Assembly: GCA_018242685.1 (NCBI GenBank)
Contig: JAFEBM010000020.1
Coordinates: 44,452-108,451, forward strand
Direction of reading: 5' to 3'
Length of the DNA stretch: 64,000 bases
Source of the DNA: Nitrospira sp.
Lineage (GTDB): Bacteria; Nitrospirota; Nitrospiria; Nitrospirales; Nitrospiraceae
Both the position numbers and the translations under genes were made by a program. The notes below the pieces were generated by a model, which was not told the origin of the DNA, made no database searches, and saw nothing but the letters and a program-made list of their open reading frames with translations. Every line of letters starts with the position of its first letter. The first letter of the stretch is position 1. Positions 9,907 through 18,976 of the stretch are shown here, in pieces.

Positions 9907-11232
9907 ATGAGCAACGCTGTCACCCAGATCAGGCGGTCCGTAATGAGTTTGGCGCTCCCCGTCACGCTCACCACGTTTCTCCAACGGGCCGAAGGCATTG
10001 TCGCCGTCCTCTTGGTCGGCGGGCTGGGAGCCACGTCAATCGCCGCGGTCGGCCTAGGTCAACTGTTGGCTTTCGTGGCAACGACCTTGTTCTCCGGAAT
10101 TTCGGTTGGGACGAATGTGATTGTCGCCCAATTATGGGGAGCGCGGCGCCGGCAAGACGCGGGAGAAGCAGCCCGTCATTTCTTATGGCTTTCGATCGGC
10201 CTATCGCTCGTGCTGGCCGGCCTTGGGATAACCGGCAATCAGTTCGTCATGCAGCAACTCGGTGCGGAATCCGCCGTCATTGATCTCGCCCTCCCCTATT
10301 CGACCATCATCTTCCTCGTGATTCCCTGTACCATACTCATCCAAGTCTTGTCGTCCATCCTCCAAGGCACAGGCGACACGAAGACCCCCATGTACGGCCT
10401 GATCGGCGTTAATCTCCTCCATGTATGCCTTGCCTACCCCCTCATCTACGGACACTGGGGATCTCCCGCATTGGGGCTTAAAGGCGCGGCCATCGCTGTC
10501 GGCCTCGCCGAAGCGACAGGGATGCTCTACCTCTTGCTGCGTTGTCGTCCTATTTTGAAAGAGTCGTCCACGCTGAGGCTTGACTTGATTCGATCGATCT
10601 GGGAGGTGGGAGCGTCGGTATCCGGTGAGCGCATCGTTCAACAGGCCGGCATCTTTATCTATACCAAACTCGTCCTCCTCTATGGCACCGTAGCCTACGC
10701 CGCGCACCAAGTCGGGCTATCGATTGAATCCTTCTCCTTCCTCCCCGGCTATGGATTTGCCATCGCAGCCGCCACCATGGTGGGGCAAAGCATCGGAGCC
10801 GGCAAATATACCAGAGCGAAACTTGAAAATTGGGAAGCCAATCGGCTGGCGATTGTGATCATGGCCGGGATGAGCCTCATCTTTTTCTTCTTCCCCTACA
10901 CGTTGCTTCGTGCGTTCACCACCGATGAAGCCGTGATCGAACTTGGAACCATGTTTTTAAAAATCGTCGCCCTATTGCAAGTCCCGCTGGCTCTCACCAT
11001 GGTCCTGGCTGGATCGCTCCGGGGTGCCGGCGACACACGCTTCATTATGGGCGCCACGATGATCGGCATGTGGGGCGTTCGAGTCCCGTTGGCACTCATC
11101 GCCGCTCTCTGGGCGCGTCAATCCGTCTTCTACATTTGGGCAGCCATGATCGCGGACTGGACGGTGCGGATGGGGTTGTTACTCTGGCGATATCAGTCCG
11201 AACGTTGGCGGCAGATTCAAGTCATTCGTTGA
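9907..11232 (+). CDS. MATE-family multidrug/cation antiporter
   Basis: A 441-residue integral membrane protein with about 12 hydrophobic segments in two homologous halves. Typical MATE features are ILQGTGDTKTPMY in the first half and GSLRGAGDTRFIMG in the second, the paired loops of this exporter family. It should expel organic cations or drugs through the inner membrane using a sodium or proton gradient. The substrate cannot be read from the sequence. The 3' end overlaps the 3' end of the convergent small membrane-protein gene by 16 bases. Confidence 0.9.
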   Translation: MSNAVTQIRRSVMSLALPVTLTTFLQRAEGIVAVLLVGGLGATSIAAVGLGQLLAFVATTLFSGISVGTNVIVAQLWGARRRQDAGEAARHFLWLSIGLSLVLAGLGITGNQFVMQQLGAESAVIDLALPYSTIIFLVIPCTILIQVLSSILQGTGDTKTPMYGLIGVNLLHVCLAYPLIYGHWGSPALGLKGAAIAVGLAEATGMLYLLLRCRPILKESSTLRLDLIRSIWEVGASVSGERIVQQAGIFIYTKLVLLYGTVAYAAHQVGLSIESFSFLPGYGFAIAAATMVGQSIGAGKYTRAKLENWEANRLAIVIMAGMSLIFFFFPYTLLRAFTTDEAVIELGTMFLKIVALLQVPLALTMVLAGSLRGAGDTRFIMGATMIGMWGVRVPLALIAALWARQSVFYIWAAMIADWTVRMGLLLWRYQSERWRQIQVIR

Positions 11233-11576
11233 TCCGACCAAGCATAGGCTGCTCCGAAACAGAGACCCGCCACTGCCGCCTGGATGAACACGTTCTCCGT
11301 ATGGATAGCAATGGACCACCAGACAATGGCAGCTATGACACCCGATACCCCTCCAAGAAGAATCTTGCCGCCCGCAAGCCGGAGCCGGTCCGTGAAAACC
11401 ACCCATGTGATCATATACACGACTCCGGCGGCAATCGACGCCCAGAGGTGCATAAGGTCGTGCTTGAAGAACCAGACTTGAATCGCCCCCGCAATCGCGC
11501 CGAGAATGATCCCCGTGATCGCTCGTTTGACTAACACGAAATAGTGAAACGCGGTATCGGCCAATCTATCCTCCAC
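11217..11576 (-). CDS. Small hypothetical inner-membrane protein
   Basis: The frame from the GTG at 11576 gives 119 residues with four likely membrane helices: ITGIILGAIAGAIQVWFF, LWASIAAGVVYMITWVVF, ILLGGVSGVIAAIVWWSI and IQAAVAGLCFGAAYAW. The frame stays open further upstream to 11843, but that extension is Arg-rich and overlaps the neighbouring gene, so I take it as not translated. A GTG at 11609 is another possible start. No family is recognised and no strong ribosome site decides the start. Confidence 0.6.
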   Translation of the reverse strand: MEDRLADTAFHYFVLVKRAITGIILGAIAGAIQVWFFKHDLMHLWASIAAGVVYMITWVVFTDRLRLAGGKILLGGVSGVIAAIVWWSIAIHTENVFIQAAVAGLCFGAAYAWSDQRMT

Positions 11577-11760
11577 TTGATAGCCAAGCTTATGAGCCCT
11601 CTTGTGCACTACTGGGACGTATGACGTGATGTCCTTCTGACTGATGGAACAACCAACCCAAAGGACTCTACCGATCGAGCCGTCGAGACGACCGTCTGGG
11701 AACCACGTGTCAGGTTGCTGGCGCCAAGCGCAACGACGCGAACCATTGCTCTCGGTCAGA

Positions 11761-13107
11761 TCACGACCTAGGAGGACAGGTCGTTTGCCTGGTATCGCGT
11801 CCCGGTCCTTTGGTGATTTCGATAAGCGCGACGCCTTTGACATTGGCGCAGAGATCCCCCAGACCCGGCGTGATCAGGCGGAACGGGCCTCCCTTGGTGT
11901 CAGGTAACGATGCTCCGTCAAGTTCGTAAACGAGAACCCCATGTGCTCTGGCCTGATCAAGTGTGAGACAGGCGGAGTACTTTCCATCCGAGGCGTGAAA
12001 CGCAACGTGATCGGCACCGATCATCAAAGCCGGAACATCGAGCAACCCCTTCAACCAAATCCCCTGTCCCTTCATACCGGGCATGACTGTCGAAACATCC
12101 ACATGATGCTCGGCCGGTAATGACGCGATCGCTGCACGATCGAAGGACAGTGGCTGAACCACAGCGCCCTCTATTCGCACGCGCCCCTGACCGGTCTGCT
12201 CCTTCTCCGTGATCGCCTTGATCATCGCCGTCAAGGCTTCGTTCACCGGTGTCGGAATGCCGAAGTCCCTCCCCTTCTTGACGATGAAGCCATTCAGGTA
12301 ATCGATTTCTGTCGGACGTCCCGCTTTCCAATCGTCATACATGGAGGTATGGATATCACGAATCTCTTGTGAGGCTTTCACCACTCGTTCGGCCATGTCC
12401 GGCGGCAAAGGCACTTTCAACGTCGCCGACACTGCCGCCACTTCTCCCACGATCTGCCGGATCACGCCCGCCATCTCTGGATGGTCGAGCGCTTTGGCCA
12501 CATGGTCATCAATGAGCACGGTGATGGGATTGAAGACACAGTTCCAACACATCTTCTCCCACTTGCTGCGGCGAATGTCTTTGGACAAGTGGCAAGGAAC
12601 GCCCGCTGAAGTGAACAGGTCATGGATAGCGAGAAGACGCTCGCTCTCATACCCCATCAGTTCGCCGATCGCCAAGGCTCCTTTTTTATAATGTTCGATC
12701 ACGCCGGGCTCGACGATTTTGGAATAGATATAGGCGACGCCGCCGACTACACAATCCCGTTGGAGTCGCGCAAGCAGACGGTCTTCGGTATCGATGCCGT
12801 TTTGCAACGTAAGAATCACGGTTTTTTCGGTCAGCACCGGTTCGATCTGGTTCAGAACTTCGTCGAGGTCATAGGCTTTCACGCCGAGCACGATGAGATC
12901 TGGACGCGGGAGCTGACGCGCATCCGAGGCTGCTTGAGGCTTGACCGTAAATGTTCCATCGACGCTGCGGATCGTCAATCCGTTTTGTTTCACCACCGCC
13001 AGCGTGTTCGGCCGCAGCAAAAACGACACATCGGGATTCTTCTTGGCCAATCGCGCTCCAAAAAATCCACCGACCGAGCCGGCGCCGATCATTAAAATCT
13101 GTTTCAT
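11761..13107 (-). CDS. Ketopantoate reductase-like protein fused to a molybdopterin-oxidoreductase-like domain
   Basis: A 448-residue two-part protein. Residues 1-305 are a 2-dehydropantoate reductase: the NADP-binding GAGSVGGFFG at 8-17, WEKMCWNCVFNP around 183-194 with the expected catalytic Lys, and EIDYLNG near 267. Such enzymes reduce ketopantoate to pantoate for CoA synthesis. Residues 309-440 resemble the fold of sulfite-oxidase-type molybdopterin proteins (MPGMKGQGIWLKGLL, HVAFHASDGKYSA, GGPFRLITPG, DLCANVKGV). The cysteine that ligates molybdenum in sulfite oxidases is not seen. There is no frameshift at the junction. A GAGGATGAG site precedes the ATG. The role of the second domain is unknown, and activity on ketopantoate is not certain. 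Confidence 0.85.
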   Translation of the reverse strand: MKQILMIGAGSVGGFFGARLAKKNPDVSFLLRPNTLAVVKQNGLTIRSVDGTFTVKPQAASDARQLPRPDLIVLGVKAYDLDEVLNQIEPVLTEKTVILTLQNGIDTEDRLLARLQRDCVVGGVAYIYSKIVEPGVIEHYKKGALAIGELMGYESERLLAIHDLFTSAGVPCHLSKDIRRSKWEKMCWNCVFNPITVLIDDHVAKALDHPEMAGVIRQIVGEVAAVSATLKVPLPPDMAERVVKASQEIRDIHTSMYDDWKAGRPTEIDYLNGFIVKKGRDFGIPTPVNEALTAMIKAITEKEQTGQGRVRIEGAVVQPLSFDRAAIASLPAEHHVDVSTVMPGMKGQGIWLKGLLDVPALMIGADHVAFHASDGKYSACLTLDQARAHGVLVYELDGASLPDTKGGPFRLITPGLGDLCANVKGVALIEITKGPGRDTRQTTCPPRS

Positions 13108-13196
13108 GCTCTCATCCTCATAGTTGTCTGCGAAACGGGCGTACTATAGCATGCGGTTGCGCGGCGACGCAGCCGCACTTAGAGGACCGGAATATC

Positions 13197-13931
13197 ATGG
13201 CGCCTGGATCTGATCTTGGAATTGTGAGACGACAACTTTCTGCGGCCCGAAGCATCACCGTGCTCACCGGTGCCGGGATCTCGGCCGACAGCGGCGTGCC
13301 GACATTTCGCGGCACGGACGGCTTATGGAAGAACTTTCGCGCCGAGGATCTGGCGACGCCTAAGGCCTTCGAGCGAGATCCCCGCCTCGTGTGGGAGTGG
13401 TACAACTGGCGGCGCGAGCTGATCGCCACAAAACAGCCGAACCCCGCTCACAAAGCTATCGTCGAACTGGAGCGACGCTCTCCAGACTTTTGGCTGATTA
13501 CTCAAAACGTGGACGGGCTGCATCGAGACGCAGGCTCACAGAAAGTCTCTGAGATTCATGGCAACATCTGGAAAGTTCGCTGCACCGGCTGTGGCGTGGT
13601 AGAAAACAACCGCGATATGCCGATTGCCATCCTCCCGTCCTGTGCCCATTGCGGGTCGCTGCTCCGGCCCCATATTGTCTGGTTCGGAGAATCCTTATTT
13701 GCCGACGACCTCGACTGCTGCGCCAGTGCACTCAACCGCTGCGACGTCTTGCTCGTCATCGGCACATCCGGAGTCGTCTACCCAGCTGCTGGGTTCGCAT
13801 CCGTTGCCAAAGAAGCCGGTGCATTCGTCGCCGAAATCAATCTTGACCCCACCCCACAGTCGGCGCTGGTCGACATCTCACTGCAGGGCCGCGCGAAAGA
13901 TCTCGTGCCGTTACTGCTCGAACCGGTCTAG
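13197..13931 (+). CDS. cobB: Sir2-family NAD-dependent protein deacylase
   Basis: A 244-residue sirtuin that removes acyl groups from lysines using NAD. GAGISADSGVPTFRG is at the start, NVDGLHRDAG in the middle, and EIHGN with the catalytic His follows. Two cysteine pairs, CTGC and CAHC, form the zinc site. The C-terminal INLDPTPQSALVD and LQGRAKDLVPLL match the CobB group. The ATG at 13197, with AGAGG upstream, gives the usual family start. The last 21 bases overlap the 3' end of the convergent HAD gene. Confidence 0.92.
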   Translation: MAPGSDLGIVRRQLSAARSITVLTGAGISADSGVPTFRGTDGLWKNFRAEDLATPKAFERDPRLVWEWYNWRRELIATKQPNPAHKAIVELERRSPDFWLITQNVDGLHRDAGSQKVSEIHGNIWKVRCTGCGVVENNRDMPIAILPSCAHCGSLLRPHIVWFGESLFADDLDCCASALNRCDVLLVIGTSGVVYPAAGFASVAKEAGAFVAEINLDPTPQSALVDISLQGRAKDLVPLLLEPV

Positions 13932-14639
13932 GAACGGGAACAACCCTTCCAAGCTTCTGATAATCTGAACGCCGCTTACTTCTTGCTGCTTACCGTCACG
14001 ATCCAACAGGACGGCCTGAAGACCGGCTTTCGTCGCCCCTTCCACGTCGTCTCGCAGACTATCCCCGACGTGCAAAGCCTCTTCCGGATCGACCGCATGT
14101 TTCTCCAGTGCGACTTGAAAGATCTGTGGGGCCGGTTTTGCGGCCTGAGCCAAACTTGAGATAGTCACCGTGTCGAAGGCATCGGCGATTCCGAGTCCAC
14201 GCAGCACGGTAAAGAGACGGGAATCAAAATTCGAGATGATCCCGAGCTCCAGATTTTGCGCTTTGAGCCGAGTCAAGGTGGACACGGTTTCAGGAAACAA
14301 GCGCCATGATCGATGGTCCTCAAACACACGAAACACGTGATCGAAGAACTCGTCGAATCGCTCGAACATACCCACACGATAGAAGACGTGATGAACGATA
14401 TCGAACCACCACAGCCGTTCACTCTGCTTAATTCGTGCCGGTTCAGCCGCGGAAAAGACCGGCGGCGTGGCTTCGCGGAACGCTCGCCTGAACGCCTGTT
14501 GGATCGCGACCAACGAATCTGGTTTCTGTGGAAAGCCGAATTCAACCGCATGTCGAAGATAGATTTCAGCGACCGACCCCTGCACGTGAAAGAGGGTATC
14601 GGCTGCATCGAAAAACACAACTCGGATCGATGAACTCAT
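13911..14639 (-). CDS. HAD-superfamily hydrolase (HDHD3/dehalogenase-like)
   Basis: A 242-residue cytosolic protein. Motif I is FFDAADTLFH, where the first Asp is the nucleophile. The usual second Asp is Ala, as in HDHD3-like members, so phosphatase chemistry may be altered. Motif II is GIISNFDSR, and motif III is the Lys in AKPAPQIF with HVGDSLRDDVEGA. The substrate is unknown. It converges on, and overlaps by 21 bases, the sirtuin gene. Confidence 0.85.
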   Translation of the reverse strand: MSSSIRVVFFDAADTLFHVQGSVAEIYLRHAVEFGFPQKPDSLVAIQQAFRRAFREATPPVFSAAEPARIKQSERLWWFDIVHHVFYRVGMFERFDEFFDHVFRVFEDHRSWRLFPETVSTLTRLKAQNLELGIISNFDSRLFTVLRGLGIADAFDTVTISSLAQAAKPAPQIFQVALEKHAVDPEEALHVGDSLRDDVEGATKAGLQAVLLDRDGKQQEVSGVQIIRSLEGLFPFLDRFEQ

Positions 14640-14720
14640 GACCGGTCTACCCTGATCTCATTTCGGCAACCGAAGCGTGCCGAAATACATCGCGAATCCA
14701 ATCACCTATCGACGGTTTTC

Positions 14721-14749
14721 TTGACAAAGAATACCCCCCTTGCTAGCTT
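14721..14749 (+). promoter_or_regulatory. Candidate sigma-70 promoter for the response-regulator gene
   Basis: TTGACA at 14721-14726 is a consensus -35 hexamer. After a 17-base spacer comes TAGCTT at 14744-14749, a partial -10 match. This places a start point about 25 bases before the ATG at 14781. The match explains why the TTG at 14721 should not be read as a start codon. Confidence 0.45.
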
Positions 14750-14780
14750 CGAAGAAACTAAAAAGTTGGGAGAAGTTTTC

Positions 14781-15926
14781 ATGGCTTCGCCGATCTTTGT
14801 GGTGGATAGCAGCCCCGCGGTGAGACGGCTGGTAGAACAAATCTCAATTCCGGAAGGATTTGAGGTCGTTGGGTTTCAAGACGGACCAGCCGCCCTTGAG
14901 GCCGCTCGACGAAGCTCGCCATCGCTGATCATCGCGGACTACCATCTCGACAACATGACGTTTTCCGGGTTTTGTAAGGAGATCAACAAACTGGACAACC
15001 TGACAGAAACCTATCTCATTTCGTTGGTGAATCCGGCGGATCGACCGGACGAAAACCTCCTTCGCACGTTGGGTGTCAAAGCATTTCTGAAGAAACCGTT
15101 TCAATCTGAGGATTTGCTCGGCGTGCTGAAATCTCTTCAACAGAAGCAAATTGATGTCTCGAACGGCAAGAGCCTGAAACGACGCGTCTGGCCGCCGACT
15201 TCGACCTCAACCAATTCCGATGATGAGGGGATCAACCACCTGGCAAGCGACGACAATCAAGAGGAAGTTATGGACCAGCCTGGCATCTCGTCGAGTGCAT
15301 CGCCGACGTCACCAATCTCCGCTGCGGCCCCTGAAGATACCATGAAGGGCCTCTTCGATCATCTCTTGCAATCGATGACCACACGAAGCCAGCAGAGTCT
15401 TGCTGAGCTGCTCCCTCGTGCGATCGACGAGAAATTGGCAACCTATGTCCGACCGACCGTTCAGAAAGAGGTGCAAGCACAGCTAGGAAGCATCCTCTCC
15501 CAGGAATATCTCACAACGATCATTCAACCCCTGGTCTCTCAGACATTGCCCTCACTCATCAGAAAAGAACTCGAGGCCAGCGAGCCCATCATCCGGCAAA
15601 CCGTGGCCGATGTAGCCAAAGTCGCCATCGGAGAGACCGTCGATCGACAGGTCAAGGATCAGGTCGAATCCGGAATCCATCAACACCTACCCACGATCGT
15701 GCGGGAACAGGTAGGAACGGTCGATCAGCTGGTCAAAGATGAGCTTCAACGTGCGGTACTGAAACAGGCCCCGCTACTGGCAGATGACTTGGTAAGAGCC
15801 GCAGTTGGAGAAACCATCGAGCAGGCTGTTCAGCGAATCGTGCCTGATGTCGCCGAGCAGCACATCAAGGCTGAGCTCAGACGTCTGATCGAGACTGAAG
15901 AAGCATCACAGTCCTCTCAGGCCTAA
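14781..15926 (+). CDS. Response regulator receiver protein with long helical C-terminal region
   Basis: 381 residues. Residues 1-125 are a CheY-like receiver: VVDSS at the start replaces the more usual double Asp, IIADYH carries the phosphorylatable Asp, and FLKKPF holds the conserved Lys. A low-complexity linker follows. The last 180 residues are a predicted helical stretch of repeated Val/Ile/Leu-rich segments such as PTVQKEVQAQLGSILSQ and LPTIVREQVGTVDQLV, with no DNA-binding or enzyme domain. The start at 14781 has GGGAGAAG upstream. Its partner kinase is not adjacent. It may work by protein contact or self-assembly; this is inferred. Confidence 0.82.
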   Translation: MASPIFVVDSSPAVRRLVEQISIPEGFEVVGFQDGPAALEAARRSSPSLIIADYHLDNMTFSGFCKEINKLDNLTETYLISLVNPADRPDENLLRTLGVKAFLKKPFQSEDLLGVLKSLQQKQIDVSNGKSLKRRVWPPTSTSTNSDDEGINHLASDDNQEEVMDQPGISSSASPTSPISAAAPEDTMKGLFDHLLQSMTTRSQQSLAELLPRAIDEKLATYVRPTVQKEVQAQLGSILSQEYLTTIIQPLVSQTLPSLIRKELEASEPIIRQTVADVAKVAIGETVDRQVKDQVESGIHQHLPTIVREQVGTVDQLVKDELQRAVLKQAPLLADDLVRAAVGETIEQAVQRIVPDVAEQHIKAELRRLIETEEASQSSQA

Positions 15927-16036
15927 CTTTTCTTGCCCCGTTTCCCTCGTCGAGCCTTGGCCAGGCCTTTCATCCGTTTGACATTCTTCCGGTGTTTCTT
16001 TCGCGTCTTCCGATCCTTCTCACGACCTCGTGCCAT
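15923..16036 (-). CDS. Very basic 37-residue protein
   Basis: A short frame starts at ATG 16036, three bases after a perfect AGGAGG (16040-16045 on the complementary strand), and ends with TAG overlapping the stop codon of the response-regulator gene. More than half of the residues are Lys or Arg, as in KTRKKHRKNVKRMKG and KARRGKRGKK. It has no membrane segment. The composition recalls small ribosome-associated proteins of the AURKAIP1/COX24 or bS22 kind, but the motif match is weak. Binding to RNA or ribosomes is a guess from charge only. Confidence 0.6.
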   Translation of the reverse strand: MARGREKDRKTRKKHRKNVKRMKGLAKARRGKRGKKS

Positions 16037-16186
16037 GATCCTCCTACTATGATGTGTTTGATGATCTCTTTATGGGCGACTGTATAGCACATGCCTCAAA
16101 AGGCCACAAGCAGAGACTCGCGCCATTTTCTGTATGAGACGGACATGCTAAGATGCCGGACCTCACGCTTAGAGTCCGGTGGAGCG

Positions 16187-18973
16187 ATGACAAGGCGTCA
16201 ACTCGATAAAGCGTATGATCCGAAAGCCGTTGAAGACCGATGGTCTCAGGAGTGGCTCGCGCGCGGATACTTCCACGCCTCACCGGAACAACCAGGCCAA
16301 CCGTATTGTATCGTCATCCCACCACCGAACGTCACAGGATCGCTCCATGTCGGTCATGCACTCAACCATTCGCTCCAAGACATTCTGATCCGGTGGCGGC
16401 GCATGCAGGGGCGTAATACTCTCTGGTTGCCCGGAACCGATCACGCCGGCATTGCCACACAAAACGTGGTGGAAAAGCAGCTGATGACCGAAGGCCTGTC
16501 GCGTGAGTCGCTGAGACGGAAGCGATTCGTCGAACGAGTCTGGCAATGGAAAGCGACGTCGGGTGGCACGATCGTCAATCAACAAAAACAGCTGGGAGAA
16601 TCCTGCGACTGGGACCGTTTGCGCTTTACGATGGACGAAGGGTTATCCAAAGCCGTTCTCGAGGTCTTCGTGCGTCTGTATGAAGACGGATTGATCTATC
16701 GCGGCGAGCGGCTTATCAATTGGTGTCCACGCTGCCTGACGGCACTGTCGGACATTGAAGTGGAACATGAGGAGGTGACAGGCAAGCTGTATCACATCCG
16801 CTATCCGCTGGTGGACGACCCAAACACCAGTTTGATCGTGGCCACCACGCGGCCGGAAACGATGCTGGGCGACACGGCCGTCGCCGTGCATCCGGACGAT
16901 CCTCGGTATCGCCATCTGATCGGCAAGAAAGTCCGCCTGCCGTTAACGACGCGTGAGATTCCGATCCTAGGCGATTCGATCCTCGTCGATCTGGAATTCG
17001 GCACGGGCGCCGTCAAGATCACTCCGGCCCACGACTTCAATGACTTTGAGGCTGGAGAGCGTCATAAACTGCCAATAATTTCCATTCTCACGGCGCGTGC
17101 GGAAATGGATGGGATTGGTCTGCGCGAAGCACAAGCAGATGCTTCGCTGAACCTCGTCCTTAAACCAGTACAAAAAGCCCGAGCTATAGTCGTCGAAGCC
17201 TTAGCCGAACGTGGCTATCTAGTGAAAACTGAAGATCACAAGATGGCAATCGGGAAATGCTACCGTTGCAAAACAGTGATCGAGCCCTATCTCTCACCGC
17301 AATGGTTTGTGAAGATCAAGCCGCTGGCCGAACCCGCAATCAAAGTGGTGGAGGATCGACGCATTCGAATTGTTCCCGAAAGCTGGGTCAACAACTATCT
17401 TGGCTGGATGCGGGATATCAAAGATTGGTGTATCTCACGACAAATCTGGTGGGGACACCAAATTCCAGTTTGGTACTGCACAAACTGCAACCAAGAACAC
17501 ATCCTGAAAACCGGACACGCTGTTGGTGCAACAGCAGAGCACGGTATGCTCCCCGATATAGCAAAGTGGAACTTTACGATCGCACAAGAAGCTAAACCGA
17601 TTGTGGCCCGCACAAAACCAGCTCGGTGCCCGGTCTGTCACAGCCAGGAATTGCTCCGCGACCCCGACGTGCTCGATACCTGGTTCTCCTCCGCTCTGTG
17701 GCCCTTCTCAACCTTGGGCTGGCCGGATCAAACGCCTGAACTCAAGACCTATTATCCGACCTCCACATTGGTCACAGGCCTCGACATTCTGTTCTTCTGG
17801 GTGGCTCGCATGATCATGATGGGGCTCAAGTTCATGGGTGACGTGCCCTTCAAGGACGTCTATATCCATGCCTTGGTCCGCGACGCAGAAGGCCAGAAGA
17901 TGAGCAAATCGAAGGGCAACGTGATCGACCCGCTGCACGTCATGGAGCAATTCGGCACCGACGCCCTTCGGTTCACCCTGGCTTCAATGGCCTCGCCGGG
18001 ACGCGATATCAAGCTGGCGGAAGAACGGATCGAGGGCTATCGCAATTTCGCCAATAAGATTTGGAATGCCGCGCGATTTTCCTTGATGTACCTCGACGGG
18101 CCGCGTACCGCCCTTCCACCGATGCAACGGACGTTCCCCGACCGGTGGATCTTGAGCCGCCTCAACCAGACAATCCACGCCGTCACAACCGAATTGGAAT
18201 CATATCGATTCGATCGTGCTGCGACAGTCCTCTATCAGTTCATCTGGCGTGAGTACTGCGACTGGTATTTGGAATTGATCAAACCGGTTCTGCAAACACC
18301 CGAACACCCGGATGGAGCAAGCACAAGACACACGCTCTTGGAGACGTTGGAAACGACCATGCGGCTGCTGCACCCCTTCATGCCGTTCATCACGGAAGAA
18401 ATTTGGCAGACGATCCCCCATCAAGGAGACAGCATCGTCGTGCAGAACTATCCAGCCGCGAACGATGCTTGGGACGCGCCTGATGCAGAGCGATACTTTA
18501 TGCTGCTGGAACAAACGGTGGGACTCGTCCGAACCGGCCGAGTCCTCTTGAATTATCCGCCGGGACAGCAGATTCCGTTTCATGTCGGGCACGACGACCC
18601 GGACAGACAGAACCAGCTCCACCAGTTACAACGACACCTGGCTCACCTCAGCCGCGGCACCGCCGAAGTAAGCCCGTCGCACGATTGGCAGGCAGCAAGA
18701 TTGCTGCGACTCGTCACGGAAGGCCTTTCGGTGGGCATCGCAGTTGCCGATGACGTCGACCTGAAGAAAGCGATTGACCGCCTGGCGAAACAAATCACGG
18801 ACACCGACAAGGAATTCCAACGGGTCGAGGGGAAACTGAAGAACGCCGAGTTCGTGTCGAAAGCTCCGCCGGACGTGATCACCGAGCATCAAGAGCGGGT
18901 GCAGACACTGTCCCGCGATCGTGCATTGCTGGCCGACAGTGAACGGCAGCTCCGCGCTATGCTCGCAGTCTGA
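16187..18973 (+). CDS. valS: Valyl-tRNA synthetase
   Basis: A 928-residue class I synthetase that charges tRNA-Val. It has PPPNVTGSLHVGHALNH with the HIGH-type signature near residue 50, an editing domain with TTRPETMLGDTAVAVHP, KMSKSKGNVIDP near residue 570, an anticodon-binding domain, and a C-terminal coiled coil (KAIDRLAKQITDTDKEF). The ATG at 16187 follows GGTGGAG and matches the family start; the frame is open upstream but lacks family residues there. nadC begins 3 bases after its stop, so valS-nadC-birA appear to be co-transcribed. Confidence 0.97.
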   Translation: MTRRQLDKAYDPKAVEDRWSQEWLARGYFHASPEQPGQPYCIVIPPPNVTGSLHVGHALNHSLQDILIRWRRMQGRNTLWLPGTDHAGIATQNVVEKQLMTEGLSRESLRRKRFVERVWQWKATSGGTIVNQQKQLGESCDWDRLRFTMDEGLSKAVLEVFVRLYEDGLIYRGERLINWCPRCLTALSDIEVEHEEVTGKLYHIRYPLVDDPNTSLIVATTRPETMLGDTAVAVHPDDPRYRHLIGKKVRLPLTTREIPILGDSILVDLEFGTGAVKITPAHDFNDFEAGERHKLPIISILTARAEMDGIGLREAQADASLNLVLKPVQKARAIVVEALAERGYLVKTEDHKMAIGKCYRCKTVIEPYLSPQWFVKIKPLAEPAIKVVEDRRIRIVPESWVNNYLGWMRDIKDWCISRQIWWGHQIPVWYCTNCNQEHILKTGHAVGATAEHGMLPDIAKWNFTIAQEAKPIVARTKPARCPVCHSQELLRDPDVLDTWFSSALWPFSTLGWPDQTPELKTYYPTSTLVTGLDILFFWVARMIMMGLKFMGDVPFKDVYIHALVRDAEGQKMSKSKGNVIDPLHVMEQFGTDALRFTLASMASPGRDIKLAEERIEGYRNFANKIWNAARFSLMYLDGPRTALPPMQRTFPDRWILSRLNQTIHAVTTELESYRFDRAATVLYQFIWREYCDWYLELIKPVLQTPEHPDGASTRHTLLETLETTMRLLHPFMPFITEEIWQTIPHQGDSIVVQNYPAANDAWDAPDAERYFMLLEQTVGLVRTGRVLLNYPPGQQIPFHVGHDDPDRQNQLHQLQRHLAHLSRGTAEVSPSHDWQAARLLRLVTEGLSVGIAVADDVDLKKAIDRLAKQITDTDKEFQRVEGKLKNAEFVSKAPPDVITEHQERVQTLSRDRALLADSERQLRAMLAV

Positions 18974-18976
18974 CCG

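Noticed and set aside
11577..11843. N-terminal extension of the small membrane protein gene
   Set aside because: The extension is Arg-rich, overlaps the PanE-fusion gene, and has no ribosome site; the hydrophobic part starts later.
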